The notes: generated by a model not told the origin, from the letters alone. A DNA stretch of 64,000 nt from Saccharomonospora viridis DSM 43017 (GCF_000023865.1 NC_013159.1:310001-374000); one strand, 5' to 3'; shown: positions 33,001-42,673, counted from the stretch's first letter. Numbers and translations are program-made.

Positions 33001-34482
33001 TCACAACACCGGCTCGGCGTCGGCCCACGGTTGTTCGGCCTCCAGCTGGGAGGCCAACGCCAACAGGGTCGGCTCGGACCCGAGACCCCCGACGAACTGC
33101 ACGCCGAGCGGGAGACCGCCCACCGTGCGGTACAGCGGCACGGACATCGCGGGCCTGCCGGTGAGGTTGGCCAGCTGGGTGAACGGAACCGGCGCGAGGT
33201 TGGCGAGGATCTGGTCGTTCCACGCCTTGGTCTTCACCAACAACCCGGTGAGCCGCAGCTTGAGCAGGGCCTCACCGGCGTGCCGCAGCAGGGGCGGGGT
33301 GTCCAGCTCGCCGATCCGCACCGGTGGTCTGGCGATGGTCGGCGTCAACAGCAGGTCGTACCGTTCATGGAAGGCCGCCAGCGCACGGGTGTGCGTATTC
33401 CAGCGGTTCCGTGCCGTGACGTACTCCGGAGCGCGTACCGCCCGCGCCGCGGCGGCGAGCAGCCGGTTGTCCAGTTCGAAGTCCTCGTCCGAGGCACCGG
33501 TGGTGCGTTTGATCTCCGCGATGGTGGCCGCGGTCTCGGCACACCACATCGTCATGAAGTCACGGGCCAGCTGGACGCCGTCGACCTCGGGTTTGGCGGG
33601 TTCGACCTCGTGACCCAGCTTGTCCAGCAGCGTGGCGGCGTGCTGGACCGCGGCGACGGCCTCGTCGTGCACGGGCGTGCCGAGAGGGGAGTCGGTCGTG
33701 AATCCGATCCGCAACGTGCCGGGGGCTCGGCGGGCCGACTCCGCGTACGAGGTCTCGGGGACAGCGGGCAGATACGGTCCACCCGGGTCGGGCCTGCGCA
33801 CCAGCACGTCGAGCATCGCCGCGGTGTCCCGCACCGTCCTCGACACCACGCCGTCGGTGGCGGCGCCGTGCAGGTACTCGCCGTGCTCCGGCCCGGAGGG
33901 CACCAGGCCGCGACTCGGTTTGAGCCCGAAAAGACCGCAACAGGCGGCCGGAATACGAATCGACCCGCCACCGTCACTGGCACCGGCCACCGGCACGATC
34001 CCCGCGGCGACCGCCGCGGCCGACCCTCCGGACGAGCCACCGGGCGTGTGGTTGAGGTTCCACGGGTTACGGGTCGCCCCGGTCGCTGCGGACTCGGTGA
34101 TCCCTTTCGTGCCGAACTCCGGGGTGGCCGTCCTACCGAACACCACGAGACCCGCATCGAGCCACCGCTGCACCACGGCGCTGTGCCGGGTGGCGACATG
34201 GTCGCGCAGAGCGCGGGAACCCGCGCCGGTCCGCACGCCCTCGTAGTCCTGTTTGAGGTCCTTCAACAGGAACGGCACACCCGCGAACGGTCCGGAGAGC
34301 TCGGTCGCGGCGCGCTTCCTGGCGATGTCGTACATCCGGTGCACGATCGCGTTGAGTCGACCGTTCACCTGTTCGGCCCGTGCGATGGCCGTCTCCAACA
34401 GTTCGGCGGGTGAGACCTCGCGTTTGGCCACCAGCTCGGCCAAACCCACCGCGTCGAACCGCCGATATTCGCTGTAGTCCAT
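33001..34482 (-). CDS. Amidase (amidase signature family)
   Basis: A 493-residue hydrolase with the Ser-cisSer-Lys triad of the family: lysine in PFLLKDLKQ near residue 73, the Gly/Ser-rich stretch TPGGSSGGSAAAVAAG with the cis-serine, and the nucleophile in ASDGGGSIRIPAACCGL. These enzymes cleave amides of varied substrates (fatty amides, aryl amides, aminohexanoate cyclic dimer); the substrate here is unknown. It stands alone on the minus strand between tRNA-Tyr and a DUF309 gene. It is not a GatA candidate, as gatB and gatC are not beside it. Confidence 0.9.
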   Translation of the reverse strand: MDYSEYRRFDAVGLAELVAKREVSPAELLETAIARAEQVNGRLNAIVHRMYDIARKRAATELSGPFAGVPFLLKDLKQDYEGVRTGAGSRALRDHVATRHSAVVQRWLDAGLVVFGRTATPEFGTKGITESAATGATRNPWNLNHTPGGSSGGSAAAVAAGIVPVAGASDGGGSIRIPAACCGLFGLKPSRGLVPSGPEHGEYLHGAATDGVVSRTVRDTAAMLDVLVRRPDPGGPYLPAVPETSYAESARRAPGTLRIGFTTDSPLGTPVHDEAVAAVQHAATLLDKLGHEVEPAKPEVDGVQLARDFMTMWCAETAATIAEIKRTTGASDEDFELDNRLLAAAARAVRAPEYVTARNRWNTHTRALAAFHERYDLLLTPTIARPPVRIGELDTPPLLRHAGEALLKLRLTGLLVKTKAWNDQILANLAPVPFTQLANLTGRPAMSVPLYRTVGGLPLGVQFVGGLGSEPTLLALASQLEAEQPWADAEPVL

Positions 34483-34553
34483 GCACCACCGCCTGAGAAC
34501 TCGAAGATCGGCTTTGAGCCTACGGGGACGTCAACTCCCTTTTCGATGTTCGA

Positions 34554-35030
34554 TCAGGGCAGCACTCGGGGTGCGATGGCCGCCGGGTCAGGTGGTGTCT
34601 TGTGTCCCGACACGCTGTCGGCCAGCGTCGACGCCCAGTCGCACAGGGCCGGGATGTCGATGCCGTACGGCCGCTGGTCCGCGTACGGTGCGATGTTGTC
34701 GGCGCCGCGTCGCAGCAACGCCGCCGCCCCCGTGCGGTTGCCGCGTGCCGCGTGCGTGACACCGACGGCCAGCTGGGCGAGCCCCCGCCACAGTCGCCGT
34801 TCGGCGTCCGGGCCGGATTTCCACGCGTCCTCGAACACCTCGTGCGCGTGGAACGGTTTGCCCTCGTCGAGCAGTTGCTGCGCCTCCTGCAGCGTCTCCT
34901 GCGGGGTGCGCGTCACGCCCTCGGGCTGGCGAGGCACACCTTCCGCGCCGTAGGGCAGCGGCCGACCGAGACCGTCCCTCGGCCGGGCGTTGCGGGGTCG
35001 TCCTGCGTCGTCTCGATCGCGTTTGGCCAC
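34554..35030 (-). CDS. DUF309 domain protein
   Basis: A 158-residue protein whose central region PFHAHEVFEDAW and LWRGLAQLAVGVTHAARGN matches the DUF309 helical family, which has an HxxxE motif of unknown role. The first 40 residues are charged and poorly conserved. The GTG start at 35030 lacks a clear ribosome-binding site, and a hairpin GCCACAC-N5-GTGTGGC (35026-35044) overlaps it, just after the ctaD stop. That hairpin may end the ctaD message or mask this start. Confidence 0.75.
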   Translation of the reverse strand: MAKRDRDDAGRPRNARPRDGLGRPLPYGAEGVPRQPEGVTRTPQETLQEAQQLLDEGKPFHAHEVFEDAWKSGPDAERRLWRGLAQLAVGVTHAARGNRTGAAALLRRGADNIAPYADQRPYGIDIPALCDWASTLADSVSGHKTPPDPAAIAPRVLP

Positions 35031-35052
35031 ACCGCGAGTGTGGCACGGCCGG

Positions 35053-36819
35053 TCAGCCGCTCTCGCCCTTCGTGGCGTCGGAGGCCTGCACCTCGGGTGG
35101 CTGCACCGTGACCTGGTCCAACGGTTTCGTCTTGCCGGTGAAGGTGATGTGTCCCTCGCTGTACATGCGCTCGATCATGTGCGGGTAGTGCAGTTCGAAC
35201 GCGGGTCGTTCCGACCGGATCTTCGGCAGTTCGGTGAAGTTGTGCCGGGGCGGCGGGGTGCTGGTCGCCCATTCGAGCGAGTTGCCGTAGCCCCAGGGGT
35301 CGTCGACGGTCACCGGGTCGCCGAAGCGATAGCTGCGAACCACGTTCCACAGGAACGGCAGCATCGACAACCCGAGTATGAACGCGCCGATGGTCGACAC
35401 CACGTTCAGCGTGGTGAACCCGTCGCTTTCCAGGTAGTCCGCGTACCGGCGGGGCATGCCCTCGTTGCCCAGCCAGTGCTGCACCAGGAACGTGACGTGG
35501 AAACCGACGAACGTGAGCCAGAAGTGCAGCTTGGCCAGCGGTTCGTCGAGCATGCGGCCCGTGAACTTCGGGAACCAGAAGTAGATGCCCGCGAACGTCG
35601 CGAACACGATGGTGCCGAACAGCACGTAGTGGAAGTGCGCCACCACGAAGTACGAGTCGTGCACCTGGAAGTCCAGCGGCGGCGCCGCGAGGATGATGCC
35701 GGTCAACCCGCCGAGCAGGAAGGTGACCAGGAAGCCGAACGACCACAGCATCGGCGACTCGAACGTCAGCTGTCCCTTCCACATCGTGCCGATCCAGTTG
35801 AAGAACTTGATCCCGGTCGGCACGGCGATGAGGAACGTCGCCATCGAGAAGAACGGCAGCAGTACCGCGCCCGTGGCGAACATGTGATGGGCCCACACGA
35901 TCGCGGACAGACCCATGATCGCCATCGTCGCGAACACCATCAGCCGGTAGCCGAACACCGGTTTCCGACTGAACACCGGAATGATCTCGGTGATGATCCC
36001 GAAGAACGGCAGCGCGACGATGTAGACCTCGGGGTGGCCGAAGAACCAGAACATGTGCTGGTACAGGATCGCGCCACCGTTGGAGGGGTCGAACACGTGC
36101 GCCCCCACCAGCCGGTCGGCGGCCAGTCCCACCAGCGCGGCGGTGAGGATGGGGAACGCGATCAGCACGAGGATGCTGGTGAACAGGATGTTCCACGTGA
36201 AGATCGACATCCGCCACATCGTCATGCCCGGCCCGCGCATGCACACGATGGAGGTGATCATGTTGACCGCGCCGAGGATGGTGCCGAGCCCGGACACGAT
36301 CAGCCCCATGACCCACAGGTTGCCGCCGATACCGGGGGAGAACTCCGGGTTCGCCAGCGGAGGGTAAGCCGTCCAACCGAAATCGGCTCCGCCACCGGGG
36401 GTCAGCAAAGACGCCACCACGGTCAGCCCGCCGAGCAGGAACAGCCAGTACGAGAACGCGTTCAGCCGCGGGAACGCCACGTCGGGCGCCCCGATCTGGA
36501 TCGGCAACACCAGGTTGGCGAATCCGAACAACACGGGCGTCGCGTACAGCAACAGCATCAACGTCCCGTGCAGCGTGAACATCTGGTTGTACTGCTCCGC
36601 CGAGAGGAAATGGATCCCCGGTTGGCCGAGTTCGGCGCGGATGAGCAACGCCATCAACCCGCCGACTATGAAAAAGCCGATCGAGGTGACCATGTACATT
36701 TTGCCGATCATCTTGTGATCGGTCGTGCGGAACAGATTGAGCAGTCCTTGCCCCCGCTTACCCGGAGTGGGTGCCGGGTCCTGAATACGGGTTGGGCGGA
36801 CGTCGAGCTGCGTGTCCAC
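35053..36819 (-). CDS. ctaD: Cytochrome c oxidase subunit I (aa3 type)
   Basis: A 588-residue heme-copper oxidase catalytic subunit with twelve predicted helices. The low-spin heme ligand is in [15 protein letters not shown], the CuB histidine and cross-linked tyrosine in [17 protein letters not shown], further CuB histidines in WAHHMFATG, and the high-spin heme and low-spin heme histidines in [11 protein letters not shown]. The GTG at 36819 follows GGAGG by six bases; upstream frame is rejected. Other oxidase genes (ctaC, ctaE, qcr) are not in this window, which is the usual separate placement of ctaD in actinobacteria. Confidence 0.95.
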   Translation of the reverse strand: MDTQLDVRPTRIQDPAPTPGKRGQGLLNLFRTTDHKMIGKMYMVTSIGFFIVGGLMALLIRAELGQPGIHFLSAEQYNQMFTLHGTLMLLLYATPVLFGFANLVLPIQIGAPDVAFPRLNAFSYWLFLLGGLTVVASLLTPGGGADFGWTAYPPLANPEFSPGIGGNLWVMGLIVSGLGTILGAVNMITSIVCMRGPGMTMWRMSIFTWNILFTSILVLIAFPILTAALVGLAADRLVGAHVFDPSNGGAILYQHMFWFFGHPEVYIVALPFFGIITEIIPVFSRKPVFGYRLMVFATMAIMGLSAIVWAHHMFATGAVLLPFFSMATFLIAVPTGIKFFNWIGTMWKGQLTFESPMLWSFGFLVTFLLGGLTGIILAAPPLDFQVHDSYFVVAHFHYVLFGTIVFATFAGIYFWFPKFTGRMLDEPLAKLHFWLTFVGFHVTFLVQHWLGNEGMPRRYADYLESDGFTTLNVVSTIGAFILGLSMLPFLWNVVRSYRFGDPVTVDDPWGYGNSLEWATSTPPPRHNFTELPKIRSERPAFELHYPHMIERMYSEGHITFTGKTKPLDQVTVQPPEVQASDATKGESG

Positions 36820-36987
36820 GAAGCACCTCCGCTGGCGACGGTGCGCCCCTTCGCCGCTGCTCGCGTTCTTCGTCGACCAGGCCGGGGCGATCAAGACCTA
36901 CGCTAAACCGGACCCGGGATACCCGCATGTTGAAGCGATACTCCTCGTATCGCTCGAATACCGCGTTTCAACAGGTCTTTCCGCTGG

Positions 36988-37239
36988 TCACTGTCGGTAC
37001 GACTCGACCTCGCTCACCGGGCGTGGTTCCACTTGGTCGGGGTTACCGCCGAATTCCGCGCTGGCACGCCGCCTGCGTAACAGATCCCAATACTGATCGA
37101 GCCGTTGCTGAAGGTTCTTCAACCGCTTTTGCTCGTCGTCGCTCAAGCCGGTCCCCGTCGCTTGAGCCCGCAATTCCCTCTCTTCCGCGATGAGCTGTTC
37201 GATCCGGGTCAGCGTGTCGTCGATGTCGTTGCCCGCCAT
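36988..37239 (-). CDS. DUF2630 family small protein
   Basis: An 83-residue, largely helical and charged protein. The pattern ITR-like start, then LIAEERELRAQ, GLSDDEQKRLKNLQQRLDQ and YWDLLRRRRA, with a C-terminal QVEPRPVSEVESY, matches DUF2630 proteins found across actinobacteria. Function unknown; a coiled-coil hairpin is likely. AAAGGAG precedes the ATG. It lies upstream of ctaD on the same strand with a 168-base gap, so it is probably a separate unit. Confidence 0.85.
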   Translation of the reverse strand: MAGNDIDDTLTRIEQLIAEERELRAQATGTGLSDDEQKRLKNLQQRLDQYWDLLRRRRASAEFGGNPDQVEPRPVSEVESYRQ

Positions 37240-37618
37240 CGGCTACTCCTTTCCGTCGCCTCCGGCGTGCCCGAAGTCGATGTCGCTAAACCGTGTTCCG
37301 CGGGTCGGGTGTCGTTCGAGGACGCGGCACGGTCCGTAAAAGCGCGTTCGGTCTCGGTGCGTATCGCGCACGTTTCCGTTGCATCCGCTCAGGCGAGGTG
37401 AAAGGTCGGCCTCAGCGTGTAATCGCGCGCACGATACGCTCGCCCCGGATGGACACCCGCAGGGACCACAGGCCGTGTCCTTGCGTGATCGAGGTTTTCC
37501 GCGGGACTCCCTGTGGCGGAACCTTCGTCACCAGCCGGTGTCTCCCATCCAGCCCGCTTCGTAGCGCTTTGTAGTGTTCTGGTCACTCCAGAGGACCGGC
37601 GATTGTGAAAGGCCTTTC
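37240..37618. other. Intergenic region between divergent DUF2630 and DedA genes
   Basis: No convincing gene in 379 bases. TAGTGT near 37572-37577 could be a -10 for the DedA gene but has no matching -35. Nothing else was identified. Confidence 0.4.
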
Positions 37619-38269
37619 ATGAACAGTCTCGTAGCTCAGTCCGACACCGAGTCGCTCGACGGGCTCGCCGGGTGGACGGTAGATCTGATGGACACGCTCG
37701 GTGGGCCGGGTGCGGCTGTGGCTGTGGGGCTCGACAACCTGTTCCCGCCCATCCCGAGTGAGTTGATCCTGCCGCTTGCGGGGTTCACCGCCGCCCAGGG
37801 CCGGTTCAGCCTCGTGGAGGCGCTGCTGTGGACCACGGCGGGTTCGGTGATCGGCGCGATCATCGTGTACCTGGTCGGTTACATCTTCGGTCGGGAGCGC
37901 ACGCGCAAGTTCATCACGATGCTGCCGCTGGTGAAGGAGTCCGACTTCGACCACGCGGAACGGTGGTTCGCCAAGCACGGCACCAAGGCGGTGTTCTTCG
38001 GCCGCATGGTCCCGCTCGTGCGGAGCTTCATCTCGGTTCCCGCGGGGATCGAGCGGATGTCGTTCTGGGTCTTCCTGGCGCTCACCACGTTCGGCAGCCT
38101 GTTGTGGAACACCATCTTCGTCGTCTCGGGCTACTTCCTGGGCGCCAACTGGCACGTCGTCGACGAGTACGCGGGGATCTTCCAGTACGTCGTCATCGCC
38201 GCCATCGCGATCCTTCTCGTGGTGTTCGTGGTGAAGCGGCTGCGCGAGCGTCGTAACGCCGACGTCTGA
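37619..38269 (+). CDS. DedA family membrane protein
   Basis: A 216-residue integral membrane protein of the DedA/VTT family, linked to undecaprenyl-phosphate or phospholipid flipping and proton-dependent envelope maintenance. Diagnostic motifs are FPPIPSELILPLAG near residue 44 and FFGRMVPLVRSFISVPAG near 126, the re-entrant segment with the conserved Arg, followed by the C-terminal helix VVIAAIAILLVVFVV. The ATG at 37619 follows AAAGG by seven bases. Confidence 0.92.
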   Translation: MNSLVAQSDTESLDGLAGWTVDLMDTLGGPGAAVAVGLDNLFPPIPSELILPLAGFTAAQGRFSLVEALLWTTAGSVIGAIIVYLVGYIFGRERTRKFITMLPLVKESDFDHAERWFAKHGTKAVFFGRMVPLVRSFISVPAGIERMSFWVFLALTTFGSLLWNTIFVVSGYFLGANWHVVDEYAGIFQYVVIAAIAILLVVFVVKRLRERRNADV

Positions 38270-38289
38270 GTCGGTCGAAGACTTGTGAC

Positions 38290-38323
38290 AACGCCCGCGT
38301 GTCACCGCGCGCGGGCGTTTTTC
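38290..38323 (+). terminator. Terminator after dedA-family gene
   Basis: AACGCCCGCG and CGCGGGCGTT form a perfect 10-bp stem with a 10-base loop, followed by TTTT. It starts about 20 bases after the stop. Confidence 0.9.
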
Positions 38324-39460
38324 GTGTGTTCCTCCCGTTCTCGCTCGACGTTTCTCATCGGTGTCCCGGTCGTTCACCGTCGTCTTCTCGGCTCTCGTTT
38401 CCCTCCGCTCGGAAAGCCACACCGTCGGACGCGAGTAAACATTCTTCCGTTGCCGGGCATCGAATCGCTCGTGGTCGGATCAGGAACGTTTCCCGAAGCA
38501 CTCCGAAGGTGGTCGGCGTTTCAGGTGATCGCGCGAAGTGGGGTTGGTCGGATTACCTGATGTCACACGTGGTCACGGCTGCGGCGGCTCGCCGTCGGTC
38601 TCGTCCGTGGTCGTCGTCTCGGCATCGCTCGAGTCGGTGATTCGACCGAGTGTGCCGTCTCTTCGTTCCTGTCGTCGGAATCGGACTCTTTGAGGACGGC
38701 GGCGGCGATCGTGTCGCCCCGGCTTTTACGTTCTCGCTTTCAGGCCGTCCGTTTTTCCCGTTCTTTCGGAATGGGGCTGAAGGGCCCTTCCTCGCCTGTT
38801 CCGGCCTCCGTTGGGGAGGGTACGGTCCCGCGTCCGGTTCGTGCCGTCGACGCGACTGGCGCACAAGGGGCCGACGGATGGCGACGGCGCTGATGGGGCT
38901 GATGGGGCTTGTCGGTCGGCGAATCCGTCGGGCCGATGGGCTCGGTCGAGGACGGTTTTTGGATCGGCCCTCGAGGGGCGGGTTCGAGGATGGGGCGGGA
39001 AGCGAAGGGATGAACGGTGCCGATTCGTTTGGACCGCGTCACTCCACATCGGCCCGCGGTGGTCTAGGCCGGGCCGGGGTTCCTGCGTCGGTCCGAGATG
39101 GTCTGAACCGGCCCGCGGTGGTCCCTTGTGGGTCCGCGTGGCTCTCGCCGATGTCGCGGCGATTGTGGGTGGTCATTCGGGTGGGCGATGGCCATCGAGG
39201 TGGCTCGCTGCGCCGAGGGGGTCGCGCAAGTCGAAAAAATGTGTCATAAATCACTGTCAACTGGCTACTGCGTGCGACCAGTGTGGAAGGGGGGTGTTCA
39301 CCCGCTTCGCGGTCGGATGTGCGGTCGAGCTGGGTGTTGTTAACGCAGCGCTGATCTGATGGCCGCGATAAGCGGTACGAATAAGCCCACCGGGGGTAAA
39401 GTGTCCCCTCGTTCGCGGGTCGACCCGACAGGGCGCACACGCGTCACGCAAGGAGGTTGC
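38324..39460. other. Gene-poor region of about 1.1 kb
   Basis: No frame on either strand gives a recognisable protein; those that are open read as low-complexity Arg/Ser/Pro or Gly-rich strings. Short near-repeats are visible: GCTGATGGGG twice in tandem near 38889, and CGGCCCGCGGTGGTC near 39050 and 39110. The last 200 bases before the GGDEF/EAL gene are locally AT-richer (AAAAAATGTGTCATAAATCA near 39235). The region could be decayed coding sequence or regulatory DNA. Confidence 0.5.
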
Positions 39461-42142
39461 ATGCCGGACACGCACGGCGGCTCCGCCGACGCCGGTACGG
39501 CGACGGGTGACATACCGAGACCCGACACATCGAGACCCGTTGCGGCGCCATCGGAGGGTGGTTCTCTTTCGGCTGAGGCGCGCGCGGACGAGCGTCGGTT
39601 CCAGCTCTACACAGTGGCGGTCCTCACATTCGGCCTCGTCGTGGCCGGGGCTGTGTCCGCATGGCTGCCCTTCCAAGGCTCGGTGCACCTGTGGTGGATC
39701 GGCCCCCTGCTCGCCCTGGCCTTCCTCGGCGCCGAGCAGCTCGGGGTCAACGTCGACGTCCGCAGCGGCATCTCGTGGACCATCTCCTTCACCGAGATCC
39801 CCCTCGTCATCGGCCTGCTGGTGGCGCCGTTCGAAGTGGTGCTCGCCGCGCACGTCGTCGCAGGCGTGACCACGCTACTGGCCCGTCGAGTCACCGGTCG
39901 CGTCCTCTACAACGCCGGCGCGTTCCTCCTGGAGGTCACCAGCGCGTTCGCCGTCGCCGGCCTCGTGAAGCAAGCACTCGGCAGCGTCGAGGACATGCCC
40001 TGGCTCGCCGCGCTCGCAGGAACGCTGACCGCGCCGCTGGCCAGTACGTTGCTGGCCATGGCGGCCGTGCGCGTACTGCGCCGTCGCATGCGGGTGGGCA
40101 CCGTGGTCCGACTCGCGGGACGCATCCTCGTCGTCGGGTTCGTCAACGCGTCCGTGGGGCTCACCGGTTATCTGGTGATCTCGAAGACGCCGGAGGCGTG
40201 GCCCATCGTTCTGGCGGTCAGCCTCGGCCTCGCCGCCCTCTACTGGGCGTACTCCGACCTGCTGCGCGAACAGCGCGACATGGAGGCGCTCACCGACGTG
40301 AGCCTCATGGTCGCGAGGTCGGGGCAGCAGGCCGCGGCACGACCCGCGGGCAAGGCCGGTGACGTCGACGTCGACGTCGACATCGACGTCGACGAGTGGA
40401 CCACCATCGCTGAACGCATTCGCGATCAACTCGCGGCGGCACGCGTCGTGCTGCGGCTGCGGTTGGATCCCGAACAGCCCATGCGCACCGTTGTGGTCGG
40501 GGACGACCTGGCCGCCGGGTACGACACCGAACTCGACGCCGACGATCCACTGCTACGGCTGCCCGGAGCGCACGTCCGGCACCTTCGGGTCACCGAGGCC
40601 AATCCGCAGATCCGGGCGGCACTGCTGCGTCGAGGAGCGAGCGAGGCGCTCGTGGTGCCGTTGCGCAGTGCGAACCAGCTGCTCGGCATCGTCGAGGCCT
40701 ACGACCGGTTGTCACGCTGGCGGGGCTTCGGCAAGTACGACGTCCAGTTGCTCGGCACCATGGCGAGCCACCTGGCCACCGCCTTGGACAACCGCCGACT
40801 GTTGGCGACGCTGCGGCACGATGCGTATCACGATCCGTTGACCGGCCTGCTCAACCGCCCGGGTTTCCGGCAGGTGGCCGCCGAGCCGCTGCGGGAACAC
40901 GCGAACTCCGTGGTGCTGCGGGTGGATCTCGATGTCTTCTCCACGGTCAGCGACGCCCTCGGGTACACGTGGGCCGACCGGATGCTGATGGCCGCGGGGA
41001 AGCGTATGCGCGACACCCTGGGGGCCGGCGTGCCGCTGGCCCGGCTCGAGGGGGCCTCGTTCGCGGTCCTGCTCGCCGATTGCGACGCCGAACGGGCCCA
41101 GGAGATCGCCCAACGACTGCGGGAGCAGCTGTCGGCGCCGTATCCGGTGGACAGGCTCACCGTCGAGGCCAACTCCGTGGTGGGGTACGTGCTGACGACG
41201 GCGGAGGAGAACGCCGAGCGGGTCGACGTGGACAGCTTGTTGCAGCGCGCTGACATGGCCGTGCGGGCCACCCGCGGCGGTGAGGAGATCAAGTCCTACG
41301 TGCCGAGCATGGGGCAGATCTTCCTGCGCCGGTTCCAGATGGTCACGCAGTTCCGCCAGGCCATCGAGGAAGGCCAGGTCACGGTCCACTACCAGCCCAA
41401 GGTGACGTTGCCCGACAAGCAGGTGCTGGGGGTCGAGGCGCTGGTGCGGTGGCAGCACCCCGAGTTCGGTCGGGTCAATCCCGACGAGTTCGTGCCGGCC
41501 GTCGAGGCCGCGGGCCTTGTCGGGGTGTTGACGTCGTTCGTGCTGGATGCGGCGCTGGACCGGGTGCGACGGTGGCTGGACGACGGGTTGCGGATCTCGG
41601 TGGCGGTGAACCTGTCGGTGCGGAATCTCGCCGACGCGGAGTTCCCGGCACGGGTGGCCGAAGCGCTGGAGCGGTTCGGTGTGCCGGGTGAGTTGCTGAC
41701 GTTGGAGCTCACCGAGTCGGACGTGATGCAGGATCCGGAGCGCGCGTTGCCGATCCTGCGTGAGCTCAGTGATCTGGGTATCGAGCTGGCCGTGGACGAC
41801 TTCGGCACGGGGTACTCGTCGTTGGCGTACCTGAGACAGTTGCCCGTCGACCAGGTCAAGATCGACAAGAGCTTCGTCTTCGGTATGGGGACCGACCTCG
41901 GTGATCTCGCCGTGGTGAGGTCGATCGTCGAACTCGGTCATTCGTTGGGGCTCACGGTGGTCGCCGAGGGGGTCGAGGAGGATCTCGCGCGGGATCAGCT
42001 GGAGGCCATGGGCTGTGACGTCGCGCAGGGGTACCTGATCTCCCGCCCGCTGTCGGAGGACCGTCTCGAAGCATGGTTGCAGGCCCGGACGGCCCGTTCG
42101 CTCGATCCGGCTTCGGAGCCCGTGTTGACCCTGCTGACCTGA
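39461..42142 (+). CDS. Membrane c-di-GMP phosphodiesterase with degenerate GGDEF and intact EAL domains
   Basis: An 893-residue protein. Order: short cytoplasmic N-terminus, about seven or eight helices (residues 48-240), an Asp/Val repeat linker (301-311), a GAF-like domain (about 312-445), a GGDEF domain (about 450-610), and an EAL domain (about 640-880). The GGDEF signature is replaced by EGASF near residue 530, so cyclase activity is unlikely. The EAL domain keeps E659 in VEALVRW, NLSVRNL, LELTESDVM, VDDFGTGYSSL (779-780), KIDKSF and VVAEGVE, so it is probably an active phosphodiesterase. AAGGAGG sets the ATG at 39461. Confidence 0.92.
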   Translation: MPDTHGGSADAGTATGDIPRPDTSRPVAAPSEGGSLSAEARADERRFQLYTVAVLTFGLVVAGAVSAWLPFQGSVHLWWIGPLLALAFLGAEQLGVNVDVRSGISWTISFTEIPLVIGLLVAPFEVVLAAHVVAGVTTLLARRVTGRVLYNAGAFLLEVTSAFAVAGLVKQALGSVEDMPWLAALAGTLTAPLASTLLAMAAVRVLRRRMRVGTVVRLAGRILVVGFVNASVGLTGYLVISKTPEAWPIVLAVSLGLAALYWAYSDLLREQRDMEALTDVSLMVARSGQQAAARPAGKAGDVDVDVDIDVDEWTTIAERIRDQLAAARVVLRLRLDPEQPMRTVVVGDDLAAGYDTELDADDPLLRLPGAHVRHLRVTEANPQIRAALLRRGASEALVVPLRSANQLLGIVEAYDRLSRWRGFGKYDVQLLGTMASHLATALDNRRLLATLRHDAYHDPLTGLLNRPGFRQVAAEPLREHANSVVLRVDLDVFSTVSDALGYTWADRMLMAAGKRMRDTLGAGVPLARLEGASFAVLLADCDAERAQEIAQRLREQLSAPYPVDRLTVEANSVVGYVLTTAEENAERVDVDSLLQRADMAVRATRGGEEIKSYVPSMGQIFLRRFQMVTQFRQAIEEGQVTVHYQPKVTLPDKQVLGVEALVRWQHPEFGRVNPDEFVPAVEAAGLVGVLTSFVLDAALDRVRRWLDDGLRISVAVNLSVRNLADAEFPARVAEALERFGVPGELLTLELTESDVMQDPERALPILRELSDLGIELAVDDFGTGYSSLAYLRQLPVDQVKIDKSFVFGMGTDLGDLAVVRSIVELGHSLGLTVVAEGVEEDLARDQLEAMGCDVAQGYLISRPLSEDRLEAWLQARTARSLDPASEPVLTLLT
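40361..40390 (+). repeat. GACGTC hexamer microrepeat in the linker of the c-di-GMP phosphodiesterase gene
   Basis: Five head-to-tail hexamers GACGTC (one reads GACATC) encode an alternating Asp-Val stretch between the membrane domain and the GAF-like domain. Slippage here would change linker length by two residues per unit without breaking the frame. Confidence 0.85.
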
Positions 42143-42190
42143 GGTTTCTCGAAAACCCGCCCCCCGCTCCATTGGGGTGAGTCAATGATG

Positions 42191-42196
42191 TATTCT
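42191..42196 (+). promoter_or_regulatory. Possible -10 of the tRNA-Thr/tRNA-Met/rpmG unit
   Basis: TATTCT lies 22 bases before the tRNA-Thr. No good -35 is present at the usual spacing, so the call rests on position and -10 quality. Confidence 0.4.
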
Positions 42197-42217
42197 GTTT
42201 TCAGCCCGTTGGGGCAG

Positions 42218-42290
42218 GCCCCTTTAGCTCAGTCGGCAGAGCGTCTCCATGGTAAGGAGAAGGTCTACGGTTCGATTCCGTAAAGGGGCT
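42218..42290 (+). tRNA. tRNA-Thr (GGT)
   Basis: A 73-base cloverleaf with acceptor stem GCCCCTT/AAGGGGC, D arm containing AGCTCAGTCGGCAGAGC, anticodon loop ATGGTAA with GGT, and T arm CGGTTCGATTCCG. The tRNA-Thr, tRNA-Met, rpmG order is conserved in mycobacteria. CCA is not encoded. Confidence 0.97.
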
Positions 42291-42305
42291 CGGTGTTGTG
42301 ACGGA

Positions 42306-42378
42306 GGCGGTGTAGCTCAGTCGGTAGAGCAAGCGGCTCATAATCGCTGCGTCGCCGGTTCGAGTCCGGCCACCGCTA
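42306..42378 (+). tRNA. tRNA-Met (CAT)
   Basis: A 73-base cloverleaf with acceptor stem GGCGGTG/CACCGCT (one G-U pair), D arm AGCTCAGTCGGTAGAGC, anticodon loop CTCATAA with CAT, and T arm CCGGTTCGAGTCCGG. The paired first base argues against an initiator; a lysidine-modified isoleucine tRNA also reads CAT, but the conserved position next to tRNA-Thr and rpmG favours elongator Met. Confidence 0.93.
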
Positions 42379-42409
42379 CGCTGTTTCGATGAGAGAGTAA
42401 GGAGCCGTT

Positions 42410-42574
42410 GTGGCTGCCACCGACGTGCGACCGAAGATCACCCTGGCGTGCGAGGTTTGCAAGCACCGCAACTACATCACCACGAAGAACCGGCGTAACG
42501 ACCCGGATCGTCTGGAGATGAAGAAGTTCTGTCCGAACTGCGGTACGCACCGGGCGCACAAGGAAACACGCTGA
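42410..42574 (+). CDS. rpmG: 50S ribosomal protein L33
   Basis: A 54-residue ribosomal protein of the large subunit. Both zinc knuckles are intact (CEVCK and CPNCG), marking the zinc-binding form rather than the cysteine-free paralogue expressed under zinc starvation. [20 protein letters not shown] is the family core. The GTG start follows AAGGAG. It sits 31 bases after tRNA-Met, in the order seen in mycobacteria ahead of hadA. Confidence 0.96.
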   Translation: MAATDVRPKITLACEVCKHRNYITTKNRRNDPDRLEMKKFCPNCGTHRAHKETR

Positions 42575-42594
42575 CTTTCAGGCTGAAGCCTGGC

Positions 42595-42623
42595 AAAGCC
42601 GCCTTCCTCGGGAAGGCGGCTTT
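42595..42623 (+). terminator. Terminator after rpmG
   Basis: AAAGCCGCCTTCC and GGAAGGCGGCTTT form a perfect 13-bp stem with a TCG loop, ending in TTT. It separates rpmG from the protease gene. Confidence 0.92.
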
Positions 42624-42656
42624 GTTGTGTGTGGTGGTGAACGTTTCGTCCTATTA

Positions 42657-42673
42657 GTTGGAAAAATTCCAAC
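42657..42673. promoter_or_regulatory. Palindrome upstream of the S1 protease gene
   Basis: GTTGGAA-AAA-TTCCAAC is a perfect 7+3+7 inverted repeat about 80 bases before the protease start, in an unusually AT-rich spot. It could be a regulator-binding site; no known consensus was recognised. Confidence 0.4.

Noticed and set aside
38650-39249. A 199-codon open frame in the gene-poor region
   Set aside because: Low-complexity Gly/Arg sequence, no ribosome-binding site, no motif; not supported as a gene.
42306-42378. tRNA-Ile with lysidine (CAT anticodon) or initiator tRNA
   Set aside because: Gene order next to tRNA-Thr and rpmG and a paired acceptor end favour elongator tRNA-Met.
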